Positions 15,304 through 23,305 of a stretch of 29,890 nucleotides of DNA are shown here, in pieces. Origin of the DNA: Euplotes aediculatus (lineage: Eukaryota > Ciliophora > Spirotrichea > Euplotida > Euplotidae); contig JAQGFW010029058.1 of the NCBI GenBank assembly GCA_030463445.1, positions 1 to 29,890 on the forward strand, given 5' to 3'. Each line of letters starts with the position of its first letter. Within the stretch, counting starts at the first letter, position 1. Position numbers and translations under genes: made by a program. Below the pieces are notes generated by a model, which was given only the letters and a program-made list of their open reading frames with translations, had not been told where the DNA came from and searched no databases.

Positions 15304-16533
15304 CTAAACAGCTTGGGCGATGTGCCAGCCACCCGTCCATGCGGCTTGAAAGTTGAAACCGCCCGTTACGGCATCAATATTCAATACCTCACCTGCCATG
15401 TACAGTGTGGGGTATTTTTTTGTACTAAACGTATCGAAATCAATTTCGGATAAATCAACGCCGCCAGCAGTTACGAATTCTTCTTTAAATGTGCTTTTAC
15501 CTTCTACTTTGAAGGTGGCAGCGGTTAGTAAATCAGTGATTCGCTGAATGTGTTTTTTGCCCGTTTCAGCCCATTTCTGAAATTCTTTTACTTCGGCGAC
15601 CTCGCAAATGTATTTCCAGAATCTGATTGGCAAGCCAAATTCGGCATTTGCCATGACATTTTTCTTAGGATTTTGATTGATTTGGGCATGCAATTGCTTC
15701 TGAACCTCGTCTTTTGATAAATCGGCAAGCCAATTGACTTTTATCCCGAATTTATAATCAACCAAATGCAGGTCTCTTGCTCCCCACGCCGACATTTTCA
15801 GTACGGCTGGTCCGCTCATTCCCCAATGGGTGATGATTGCCCCACCCCGACCCTCCCCATTTGGGAGGGAGTCTGCTTTTACTCCGATATTTTTAAAGCT
15901 CACTCCCATCAAATCATTCAGTTTTTTATCATGAATATTAAATGTAAACAATGACGGCACTGGCGGAATTATCTGCAAATCAAGTTCTTCGAGGAGCTTC
16001 CAGATAGCGGTATCGCTACCCGTAGCAAGCATTAGTTTTTTTGCCGAAAAGGTTTGGTTATTGGTTTGGATTTGCCAATTAATCCCACTCTGCTCTCCTC
16101 CGATAGAGATGTTTTCTATCTTCTCGACACGGGTTGATTTTATGATTTGGATACGTAAATCGTAGGCGGCATTTAGAAAACAATCTATGATGCTTTGGGA
16201 TGAATCTGAAACTGGAAACATTCGTCCGTCGGCTTCTTTTTTGATTTTTACTCCTCGTTTTTCAAACCAATTGATTGTATCGGTAGGGTTAAACCGTTTA
16301 AACGGTTTTAGCAATTCGGCCTCGCCACGTGGATAGAATTTCACTAATTCTTCGGGCTCAAAACAAGCGTGGGTTACGTTGCAGCGTCCGCCACCCGAAA
16401 CTCGAACCTTTTGGAGTACATCTTTACCACGCTCAATAATTCCGATTTTAAGATTCGGGTTCTTCTCAGCCGCATTGATTGCCGCAAAAAAACCAGCCGC
16501 TCCGCCACCAATAATTAGGAAATCAAAAGACAT
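15304..16533 (-). CDS. HI0933/YhiN-family FAD-dependent oxidoreductase
   Basis: The 409-residue flavoprotein starts with the dinucleotide-binding motif FLIIGGGAAGFFAAI (5-19). The HI0933-type signature VRVSGGGRCNVTHA follows at 43-56, then the conserved FNPTDTINWFEKRGV (81-95). LATGSDTAIW (169-178) and ITHWGMSGPAVLKMSAWGAR (234-253) come next, and the FAD-binding end AGEVLNIDAVTGGFNFQAAW closes it. Members are soluble FAD/NAD(P)-dependent reductases of uncertain substrate; the bile-acid enzyme BaiN belongs to the wider group. Residues 221-231 (DSLPNGEGRGG) are encoded by a REP-like palindrome (15841-15873) and interrupt an otherwise conserved stretch. A second odd insert, ISIGGEQSG (142-150), may have a similar origin. 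The gene stands alone, head-to-head with the beta-helix gene. Confidence 0.9.
   Translation of the reverse strand: MSFDFLIIGGGAAGFFAAINAAEKNPNLKIGIIERGKDVLQKVRVSGGGRCNVTHACFEPEELVKFYPRGEAELLKPFKRFNPTDTINWFEKRGVKIKKEADGRMFPVSDSSQSIIDCFLNAAYDLRIQIIKSTRVEKIENISIGGEQSGINWQIQTNNQTFSAKKLMLATGSDTAIWKLLEELDLQIIPPVPSLFTFNIHDKKLNDLMGVSFKNIGVKADSLPNGEGRGGAIITHWGMSGPAVLKMSAWGARDLHLVDYKFGIKVNWLADLSKDEVQKQLHAQINQNPKKNVMANAEFGLPIRFWKYICEVAEVKEFQKWAETGKKHIQRITDLLTAATFKVEGKSTFKEEFVTAGGVDLSEIDFDTFSTKKYPTLYMAGEVLNIDAVTGGFNFQAAWTGGWHIAQAV
15841..15873 (-). repeat. REP-like palindrome inside a coding sequence
   Basis: On the minus strand this reads CTCCCTCCC, a short loop, GGGGAGGG, then TCGGGGTGGGG. It is the same arrangement as the intergenic elements at 18964-19073: an inverted repeat followed by a GGGG(G)TG tail. 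It stays in frame and encodes residues 221-231 of the flavoprotein. Confidence 0.7.
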
Positions 16534-16608
16534 AAAAATACATTAAAATCTAAAAAGATTCGTAAATTTAGACAATAATATCAAATCCTTACATAAACAC
16601 AATCTATC

Positions 16609-18285
16609 ATGAAAACTATCACCTTCTTTATCTGCTTTTTATTCTGTTTTCATTTATCTGCTCAAAATTATTACGTTTCGCCCACTGGTACAGATTCTCC
16701 CAGTGCTGGAACTTTTGCTAATCCATGGCAAACGTTTCAATACGCAATCAGTCAAGTATCGGCAGGTGCAACTGTTTATTTTCGTGGCGGGGTTTATCCA
16801 TCATCGTATGTAGTCATTAATAAAAATGGTAATGCTGGCAACTACATCAAATTCAAGAATTACCCAAACGAAGTGCCCATCATTGATGGTGGAAATAGCC
16901 TCCAAACATTATTACGCATAACCGACCAATCTTACATAATAATTGACGGATTACACTTTAGAAATGTTCTGGGCAATGGTAGCCGAGGAATTTTTGTAGA
17001 AGGTACCTCACACCATATTGAGGTGCGAAATTGTAAAATTAGCAATATGAATGTAACACTGGCGAATCCATATAACCCGACTACTTGTAGTGACAATGTG
17101 AGTCCAATCAAGTTTTGTGGCACTAACGATTCACAAGCCATGACCAATATTACCGTTGCTAATAATGAGATTTTTTCGTGTCGCACGGGTTGTAGCGAAG
17201 GACTAACATTCAGTGGAAATATTGATGGTTTCGTTGCAGAAGACAACGAAGTTCATGATATTTCAAATATCGGAATCGTGGCGGCAGGGCATTATTATAC
17301 TTGTGGAACAAAACAGGCTCAAAACGGCAAAATCATCAACAATAAGGTTTACAGATGTCGTTTCCCGAATTTGGCGTTGAATAATACGGCTTCAGGAATT
17401 TATATTGATGGTGGTAAAAATATAACCGCTGAATACAACATTGTCTATGATTGTCAAGTAGGAATGCAAATCGGATGTGAGAATGCTGGCAAAACAGCAT
17501 CTAACGATACGGTTCGTAATAACATCGTTTTCAATAACGAAAAATGGGGAATCGGAATCGGTGGTTTCAATGGCTTTGTAGAAAATTCGGCAGTTATTAA
17601 TAATACCTTATTTATGAATAATTATTTTAATGGAAATGGCGACTTTGGCGAGATTCTATTACAAAAAGTGAGCAACTCGGCTGTGATAAATAACCTTTGT
17701 TATATCAGATACCAAGCCGGAAACGCCGTATTTATGAAAATGGATTTCCCGAATGATGTCATCAGTCTGACGGTCAATAATAATCTTTACTACAACGAAA
17801 ATGGTGCTGGTTCTTTGTTGTTTGTTCGTTATAATTTACCTTCATTGACATTCGACCAATATAAAAGCACATACGGATACGATGCAAATGCTCAGACCTC
17901 AAATCCGAATTTAGTAAATCCCAATTTACCGATACCAGATTTGCACTTGACTACCAATTCTACTGCTGTCATAGGAACAGGAGCAATTACATACGCCAAC
18001 AAAGCAGGAAATCTTGATTTTGAAGGAAATCCTCGTCGCACCAATACCATAGACATTGGAGCTTATGAATATCAACCATGTCCACCTTACAGTAAAATCT
18101 GGGGAAATTCTCCAGCCAATTCTTATACATTTAGTAGCTCTGTAGTAACTACTTCTACCAGCCAGATACAATCAAATAGCAGGATGAACTATCGGTCGGT
18201 AAAGACAATCGAACTACAAAAAGGGTTTTCTACGCAATCAGGGGCGGTATTTTCGGCTCAAATTGCAGGATGTGGAAATAACTAA
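16609..18285 (+). CDS. Secreted right-handed parallel beta-helix protein
   Basis: The 558-residue protein has a signal peptide (MKTITFFICFLFCFHLSA) followed by the typical opening NYYVSPTGTDSPSAGTFANP and PWQTFQYAISQVSAGATVYF. Many short turns with N/I/V periodicity follow: IIDGLHFRNV, ITVANNEIFSC, NITAEYNIVYDC and AVINNTLFMNN. This is the pattern of pectate lyase/chondroitinase-type right-handed beta-helices. After a YEYQP linker, the last ~45 residues (RSVKTIELQKGFSTQSGAVF, then SAQI) match the small C-terminal stack domain common on Bacteroidota secreted proteins. A polysaccharide-binding or lyase role is likely, but no catalytic residues can be assigned. It is monocistronic as far as visible. 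Confidence 0.85.
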   Translation: MKTITFFICFLFCFHLSAQNYYVSPTGTDSPSAGTFANPWQTFQYAISQVSAGATVYFRGGVYPSSYVVINKNGNAGNYIKFKNYPNEVPIIDGGNSLQTLLRITDQSYIIIDGLHFRNVLGNGSRGIFVEGTSHHIEVRNCKISNMNVTLANPYNPTTCSDNVSPIKFCGTNDSQAMTNITVANNEIFSCRTGCSEGLTFSGNIDGFVAEDNEVHDISNIGIVAAGHYYTCGTKQAQNGKIINNKVYRCRFPNLALNNTASGIYIDGGKNITAEYNIVYDCQVGMQIGCENAGKTASNDTVRNNIVFNNEKWGIGIGGFNGFVENSAVINNTLFMNNYFNGNGDFGEILLQKVSNSAVINNLCYIRYQAGNAVFMKMDFPNDVISLTVNNNLYYNENGAGSLLFVRYNLPSLTFDQYKSTYGYDANAQTSNPNLVNPNLPIPDLHLTTNSTAVIGTGAITYANKAGNLDFEGNPRRTNTIDIGAYEYQPCPPYSKIWGNSPANSYTFSSSVVTTSTSQIQSNSRMNYRSVKTIELQKGFSTQSGAVFSAQIAGCGNN

Positions 18286-18339
18286 TTTGCATAACTCAAA
18301 AACAACTTTCAACTTTGCCAAAATACTTAATTGGCAATC

Positions 18340-18900
18340 ATGAAAAACGCCTATATCGAAGAAGAAACATTTGAGAAAATAACCACAATCCCGAGAGGGG
18401 ATTATGATAATTGTACGTTTGTTAATTGTGTTTTGACAAATGCCGATTTATCGCACAGTAGTTTTTCGGAATGTGAGTTTATCGGGTGCGACCTCAGCAT
18501 GGCAAATCTTACCAAAACTGCTCTGAAAGACGTCAGTTTTAAAGAATGTAAATTGCTCGGATTGCACTTTGACCATTGCAACGATTTCTTATTTGCGGTT
18601 GGTTTCAGCAATTGCAACCTCAATTTATCTACTTTTTATAAACTAAATCTCAAGAAAACTCGGTTTAAAGATTGTAGCATTCACGAAGTAGATTTTTCGA
18701 GTGCCGATTTGAGTAATTCTATTTTTGATAATTGTGATTTGGCATTGGCAAAGTTTGACCAAACAAATCTCGAAAAAGTAGATTTCAGAACCTCTTACAA
18801 CTACTCATTATCGCCCGAAAATAATCGAATCAAAAAAGCTAAATTTTCAAGAGATGGAGTCATCGGACTTTTGACTCAATATGATATTGTGATAGAGTAG
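18340..18900 (+). CDS. Pentapeptide-repeat protein
   Basis: The 186-residue protein consists almost wholly of pentapeptide repeats A(D/N)LxxS-xFxxC-xLxxA: NADLSHSSFSECEFIGCDLS, then MANLTKTALKDVSF, FKDCSIHEVDFSSADLSNS and FDNCDLALAKFDQTNLEKVD. These fold into a right-handed quadrilateral beta-helix. Size, a roughly central interruption and the C-terminal tail VIGLLTQYDIVIE resemble the Qnr group, which mimics DNA and protects gyrase. That function is only a possibility here; many such proteins have no known role. The ATG at 18340 was chosen over an in-frame TTG three codons earlier. There is no signal peptide, so it is cytoplasmic. Confidence 0.85.
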   Translation: MKNAYIEEETFEKITTIPRGDYDNCTFVNCVLTNADLSHSSFSECEFIGCDLSMANLTKTALKDVSFKECKLLGLHFDHCNDFLFAVGFSNCNLNLSTFYKLNLKKTRFKDCSIHEVDFSSADLSNSIFDNCDLALAKFDQTNLEKVDFRTSYNYSLSPENNRIKKAKFSRDGVIGLLTQYDIVIE

Positions 18901-18963
18901 AGAATAGTATTTAATCCGTGCCATGCACAGTACATTGTAATTTAAGTTAGTATAATTTTTTAG

Positions 18964-19073
18964 CTCCCCTCTCCAGTGGGAGAGGGGCTGGGGGTGAGGT
19001 TAATAACTTATTGGAAATCAATATTTTAAACCTCACCCTTCCTTTCCCTCTCCCGACGGAGAGGGAGGGACTC
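18964..19073. repeat. Pair of inverted REP-like palindromes (REPIN/MITE-like)
   Basis: Two related elements face each other. The first (18964-19001) reads CTCCCCTCTCC-AGT-GGGAGAGGGG, then CTGGGGGTGAGGTT. The second (19029-19073) reads on the minus strand CTCCCTCTCC-GTC-GGGAGAGGG, then a tail ending GGGTGAGGTT. Each is a GC-rich hairpin with a similar tail, and about 27 AT-rich bases lie between them, as in REP doublets. The block lies between the pentapeptide gene and tex, and may end transcription. Confidence 0.85.
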
Positions 19074-19160
19074 GATAACAAAAAGTTATAGTTATTTAGT
19101 TTACAATGTACTCAACATCACACGGGTTTTTAATTTGAAATAAAAACGAATTTTTAATAA

Positions 19161-21290
19161 ATGACCAACAAGCAAATCCAGATTATTTCGCAGCAATTGA
19201 GCGTTGCCGAAAGAAGTGTTCAGAATACCATAAAACTGCTCGAAGAAGGAGCAACTGTGCCGTTTATTTCTCGTTATCGCAAAGAAATGACGGGTAGCAT
19301 GGATGAAGTACAAGTTGCCGAAATCAAAGATTTATTCACCAAATTTGTTGAAGCCGATAAACGTCGTGAGGCAATCATAAAATCTATCGAAGAGCAAGGC
19401 AAGATGACTCCTGAGTTATTAGCAAAACTCAATAATGCCTTGTATATCAACGGTTTAGAAGATATTTATCTACCATATAAACCCAAACGCAAAACCCGTG
19501 CGACGGTTGCGATAGAGAAAGGTCTCGAACCACTCGCCAAAATCATTTTTGCCCAAAAAGACCGAAATATTGAAACCATTGCCGAAAAATACCTCACCGA
19601 CCAAGTACCAACCGTATCTGATGCCCTGCAAGGAGCGAGAGATATTATGGCAGAATGGATAAACGAGGATATTCAGGCAAGAAACGCCGTCAGAAGATTG
19701 TTTGACCGTGAGGCAATTATCACCTCAAAGGTCAAAAAAGGTAAAAAAGAGGAAGGGGCGAAATACCAAGATTATTTTGAGTTTAACGAGCCACTCAGTA
19801 AGATTCCGTCGCACCGACTTTTGGCGATTCGTAGAGGCGAAGAAGAAGGGATTTTATCAGTTGATATTTCGATTGAGGTTGAACGAGGGTTGGATGCTTT
19901 AGATAGAGTTTATCTCAAAGGATTACCCGAAGCCAAAGACCAAGTTGCTGATGCCATCGAGGATTGCTATGACCGATTACTAAAACCAAGTATCGAAACT
20001 GAATACAATAATTTATCGAAAGAAAAGGCTGATATTGAGGCAATTAAGATTTTTGCGGGTAATCTTCGTCAGTTACTATTATCGTCTCCACTCGGTCAGA
20101 AACGGGTGATGGGAATCGACCCCGGATTTAGAACAGGCTGCAAGGTTGTATGCCTCAACGAACAAGGCGATTTAATAAAAGACACGGTGATTTATCCGAT
20201 GGATAAGCGAATGGAAGCCGAAGGAGTGATAAAATCACTTGTGATTGATTACAAAATACAAGCAATCGCCATCGGTAACGGTACTGCCAGTCGAGAAACT
20301 GAACAATTCATCAAAAATCTATTCAAGAACTCCCCATCTGGGGCTGGGGGCATTCAAGTTTTTGTGGTAAGCGAGCAGGGGGCTTCGATTTACTCGGCTT
20401 CGACGATTGCACGTGATGAATTCCCGAATAAAGATGTAACTGTTCGAGGAGCGATTTCGATTGGTCGTCGCTTGATGGACCCTCTTGCCGAGCTGGTAAA
20501 AATTGACCCAAAATCAATTGGCGTGGGGCAATACCAGCACGATGTCGAGCAGAAACTTCTCAAAGAAAGTCTTGATGCGGTTGTCGAATCTTGTGTAAAC
20601 TTAGTTGGGGTTGAGTTGAATACGGCCTCAAAGCATTTGCTAAGTTATGTTTCTGGACTCGGACCGTCGTTGGCACAAAATATTGTTGAATACCGAGCTA
20701 CCAACGGAGCTTTTAAATCTCGTAATGACCTCAAAAAAGTGCCACGTCTCGGAGCAAAAGCATTTGAGCAAGCGGCTGGTTTTTTGCGTATCCGTGGAGC
20801 AGAAAATCCGTTGGATAATTCGGCAGTTCACCCCGAAAGTTATCACGTTGTCGAGAAAATGGCAAAAGATTTAGGCGTGAAAGTCAAAGATTTAATTTGC
20901 AATGAATCGCTTCGTCAAAAAATAAATCTCAAAAATTACGTTACCGAAACCATCGGCTTGCCAACTTTAAACGATATTTTCGCCGAGTTGGGCAAGCCCG
21001 GCCGAGACCCACGAGAACAACTCGAAGAATTTGAGTTCGACTCGACCGTTCACAAAATTGATGATTTAAAAGTTGGGATGATTTTGCCCGGTATCGTTAC
21101 AAATATTACCGCATTTGGTTGTTTTGTGGATGTAGGTGTGCATCAAGACGGCTTGGTTCATGTTTCGCAATTAGCCAATAAATTTGTAAAAGACCCTAAC
21201 GAGGTCGTAAAGGTTTTTCAGAAAGTACAGGTTAAGGTCGTAGAAGTGGATATTCCGAGAAAACGCATTGCTTTGACAATGAAGTTGTAA
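19161..21290 (+). CDS. tex: Tex-family RNA-binding transcription accessory protein
   Basis: The 709-residue protein has the full Tex layout. The N-terminal helical region includes VPFISRYRKEMTGSMDEVQV. The YqgF/RNase H-like domain begins near residue 316 with MGIDPGFRTGCKV and continues to VSEQGASIYSAS. The helix-hairpin-helix part contains YVSGLGPSLAQNIVEYR and LKKVPRLGAKAFEQAAGFLR. The C-terminal S1 RNA-binding domain starts near 635 (VGMILPGIVTNITAFGCFVD). Tex proteins bind nucleic acid and act in transcription. Residues 391-397 (SPSGAGG) are encoded by a REP-like sequence and extend a loop where other Tex proteins go straight into the VFVVSE strand. Length is usual for Bacteroidota. Confidence 0.95.
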   Translation: MTNKQIQIISQQLSVAERSVQNTIKLLEEGATVPFISRYRKEMTGSMDEVQVAEIKDLFTKFVEADKRREAIIKSIEEQGKMTPELLAKLNNALYINGLEDIYLPYKPKRKTRATVAIEKGLEPLAKIIFAQKDRNIETIAEKYLTDQVPTVSDALQGARDIMAEWINEDIQARNAVRRLFDREAIITSKVKKGKKEEGAKYQDYFEFNEPLSKIPSHRLLAIRRGEEEGILSVDISIEVERGLDALDRVYLKGLPEAKDQVADAIEDCYDRLLKPSIETEYNNLSKEKADIEAIKIFAGNLRQLLLSSPLGQKRVMGIDPGFRTGCKVVCLNEQGDLIKDTVIYPMDKRMEAEGVIKSLVIDYKIQAIAIGNGTASRETEQFIKNLFKNSPSGAGGIQVFVVSEQGASIYSASTIARDEFPNKDVTVRGAISIGRRLMDPLAELVKIDPKSIGVGQYQHDVEQKLLKESLDAVVESCVNLVGVELNTASKHLLSYVSGLGPSLAQNIVEYRATNGAFKSRNDLKKVPRLGAKAFEQAAGFLRIRGAENPLDNSAVHPESYHVVEKMAKDLGVKVKDLICNESLRQKINLKNYVTETIGLPTLNDIFAELGKPGRDPREQLEEFEFDSTVHKIDDLKVGMILPGIVTNITAFGCFVDVGVHQDGLVHVSQLANKFVKDPNEVVKVFQKVQVKVVEVDIPRKRIALTMKL
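20330..20351 (+). repeat. REP-like sequence inside tex
   Basis: CTCCCC-ATCT-GGGG followed by CTGGGGGC has the hairpin-plus-GGGGG-tail form of the element at 18964-19001. It lies in frame within tex and encodes residues 391-397. Confidence 0.6.
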
Positions 21291-21389
21291 TTTTCAATTA
21301 ATATAACCACTGATAGCGGCCAAAAGCCCTCTCGGTAGTTATCAAAATAATTTATACGTGATAAAATTATGAATTTCTCTAAAATTCTA

Positions 21390-21397
21390 TAAATTTG
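21390..21397 (+). promoter_or_regulatory. Possible Bacteroidota -7 promoter element
   Basis: TAAATTTG matches the TAnnTTTG -7 consensus and lies 20 bp before the TTG start of the DUF4178 gene. No good TTTG -33 element is visible at the expected distance, so the call is tentative. It would give a very short leader for the operon running to 26374. Confidence 0.35.
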
Positions 21398-21417
21398 TCT
21401 AAATCAAAAAATCAAGA

Positions 21418-22773
21418 TTGAATACCTCAAAGCAAATAATTTGCCCAAAATGTAGTACCAAACATTTGCTGCACCATCCAAACACGCAAACGTTTGGGTG
21501 TGCGTCGTGCATGAGTATTCTCCTAATTGAAGGCGATAAAATCAGTATTTTGGGCAGAAATCCACAGATTCGTCCTCCAAAATCTTTTATAAAAATCGGG
21601 CAATTCGCCACCATTAATAACACTGATTATGTTGTGATTGGTCGTACAATTTGGTATTCAAATTATCAGGAATACTGGAAAGACGATGAAGGTGAGGGCT
21701 ATTCTGACGAAACTTGGAGTTACCACGAATGGATTTTGAGCGATACCAAAGGCGGAATCAAATACCTTTTTGAAGACGATGAAGGCTATCATTTTGCCGA
21801 TAGTTTAAGACCAAAATACCCCAATTTAGCCCAAAGAGATGTTACGACTGGTGGATGGCTTAACAAAACCAAAGTTAAAATCAACATCAATAATTTTATC
21901 ACGAATAAAACCGAAATCGTCAAGGAATCCGGAACTTCAAAATTAGAATACATCGAAGGTGAGATTCCGTGGGAAACTAAACTTGATGAACAAATAGCCT
22001 TTGCAACATACGATAGCCACGGCAAACGCTACTCGGTCGAAATCGAACCCGACGAATCTGACCCACAAAAGGGTAGTTATTTTGAAGAATGGGCGGTCTC
22101 GAAACGCTATGTGATGGAGAGCTTCAGGCAGAATCCTGAAATTGGAAATCAATTAGTAGAAGGCGAAGTAAAACAAAAAGAATATACCTTTTGGGCAGCC
22201 ATCATGGGTGGCTTTACAGCTATTTGCTTCGTACTTTTTTTGATGTTTGATAATTCAAATGGCAATCTCGTAAAACAACAAACCTTTTCGGTTCCCGCAG
22301 CCAAAGACACCACTTCAGATTCGGTACAGCCAATTTTGATTGGTAAAATGTCTGAAATAAAACTAAACGAAGGTCCCGTAAAAATCATTTTATCGGCGAG
22401 TTTACCCAAAAACACCGACCTTTGGGCTGGGGTAGAGATTCACGATGTAAAAGATTTGCCCATTAATGCAATAGACGACCAATTCTACGACGAAGAAGGC
22501 ACTGAGTTTTGGCAAGAAGACGGCGAAAGCGGCTACGAACACTACGAAGAACGGAATGTCAGAAAATCGGAAATATATCGGGTAGATGAATCGGGTACAT
22601 TTTCGGCAGAGGTACACGTTGCTCCACAGAGTCTTCAAACCACCCAAGTAACGCTTTCGATTTACGATGGTGTTAAATCGGGGGCTTGGTTTATGGGTTT
22701 CGGCTTTGCTGGCTTATTTGTTACAGTTATCATTATTTTAATTGGCTATTCGACAATGCCGTGGCGTAAATAA
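21418..22773 (+). CDS. DUF4178-containing membrane protein with zinc ribbon
   Basis: The 451-residue protein starts with a zinc-ribbon-like CPKCSTKHL...FGCASC (about 9-31). The FIKIGQFATINNTDYVVIGR segment (about 60-79), with following aromatic-rich strands (WYSNYQEYW, WSYHEWILS), is typical of DUF4178. There is a transmembrane helix near 262-279 (FWAAIMGGFTAICFVLFLMF) and another at the C-terminus (MGFGFAGLFVTVIIILIGYS), with an extracytoplasmic acidic domain between them. The start must be TTG 21418, because an in-frame TAA lies at 21400 and no ATG intervenes. It is first in an operon with a small membrane protein, DUF350 and a spermidine-synthase-like protein. This set recurs in bacteria and has been linked to envelope stress and polyamines; its biochemical role is unknown. 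Confidence 0.8.
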   Translation: MNTSKQIICPKCSTKHLLHHPNTQTFGCASCMSILLIEGDKISILGRNPQIRPPKSFIKIGQFATINNTDYVVIGRTIWYSNYQEYWKDDEGEGYSDETWSYHEWILSDTKGGIKYLFEDDEGYHFADSLRPKYPNLAQRDVTTGGWLNKTKVKININNFITNKTEIVKESGTSKLEYIEGEIPWETKLDEQIAFATYDSHGKRYSVEIEPDESDPQKGSYFEEWAVSKRYVMESFRQNPEIGNQLVEGEVKQKEYTFWAAIMGGFTAICFVLFLMFDNSNGNLVKQQTFSVPAAKDTTSDSVQPILIGKMSEIKLNEGPVKIILSASLPKNTDLWAGVEIHDVKDLPINAIDDQFYDEEGTEFWQEDGESGYEHYEERNVRKSEIYRVDESGTFSAEVHVAPQSLQTTQVTLSIYDGVKSGAWFMGFGFAGLFVTVIIILIGYSTMPWRK

Positions 22774-22779
22774 AAAACT

Positions 22780-22795
22780 AACCGTTTTAACGGTT
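22780..22795. repeat. Perfect palindrome AACCGTT-TT-AACGGTT
   Basis: A 7-bp inverted repeat around TT lies 6 bp after the DUF4178 stop and 8 bp before the next ATG, followed by TTACAG. A nearly identical palindrome (AAACCGTTTAAACGGTTT, 16291-16308) lies within the HI0933-family gene, with the same TTTTA tail. It may fold in the operon mRNA. Confidence 0.6.
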
Positions 22796-22803
22796 TTACA
22801 GAG

Positions 22804-23019
22804 ATGCAGAATTTTACAAAATATCTCATAATTGGCTTTTTAGTTGTAATTCTGGGCTTGTTGCATTACACTTCAAGCCGAGGGTACGGACTGCGGAATT
22901 TTACCGATGCCCAAATAAGAGCCGAAGCCGAAAAAGAACAGAGAAACGGAGCAAGAGGTAGCCGTAGTTACTTCGCCCGTCGGAGTATCAGAGGTGGTGG
23001 TTTTAGATTCGGGAAATAA
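22804..23019 (+). CDS. Small single-span membrane protein of the DUF4178/DUF350 operon
   Basis: This 71-residue protein has one N-terminal hydrophobic helix (YLIIGFLVVILGLLHY, about 7-22). A strongly basic, Arg/Gly-rich tail follows (EKEQRNGARGSRSYFARRSI, ending GGGFRFGK). An ATG with GAG just upstream and the position 30 bp after the DUF4178 gene support it as real. The helix could be a signal anchor, with the tail in the periplasm or cytoplasm. I do not recognise the family. By context it should work with the DUF4178 and DUF350 proteins. Confidence 0.7.
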   Translation: MQNFTKYLIIGFLVVILGLLHYTSSRGYGLRNFTDAQIRAEAEKEQRNGARGSRSYFARRSIRGGGFRFGK

Positions 23020-23062
23020 CAGACAAGTATCTAAATATCAAACATTTACAAACGAAACTATC

Positions 23063-23305
23063 ATGAATAATTTACTATTTATACTCTTACAAATCGACTC
23101 GCTCGAAAAAGGCGTAGTTAGCTCAATCATCTATGCTGCAATCGGTATTCTGATGAGCGTTTTGAGCTTCAAAATCGTAGATTTGATTATTCCTGGGCGT
23201 CTCGCCAAGCAAATCGCCGAAGACCGAAATGTTGCCGTTGCCATCGTAGCAGGTGCGTTGATTCTTGGCATTTGTATCATCATTGCGGCTTCGATTCATG
23301 GATAA
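23063..23305 (+). CDS. DUF350 family membrane protein
   Basis: The 80-residue protein has two transmembrane helices, VSSIIYAAIGILMSVLSFKI and NVAVAIVAGALILGICIIIA, separated by the conserved DLIIPGRLAKQIAEDRNVAV turn. This is one half-repeat of the DUF350 (YjfL-like) family; family members elsewhere have several spans. The frame extends upstream to a GTG at 22994, but the ATG at 23063 fits the family start. Its stop overlaps the start of the next gene by 8 bp (ATGGATAA), which indicates translational coupling to the spermidine-synthase-like protein. Function unknown. Confidence 0.85.
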   Translation: MNNLLFILLQIDSLEKGVVSSIIYAAIGILMSVLSFKIVDLIIPGRLAKQIAEDRNVAVAIVAGALILGICIIIAASIHG

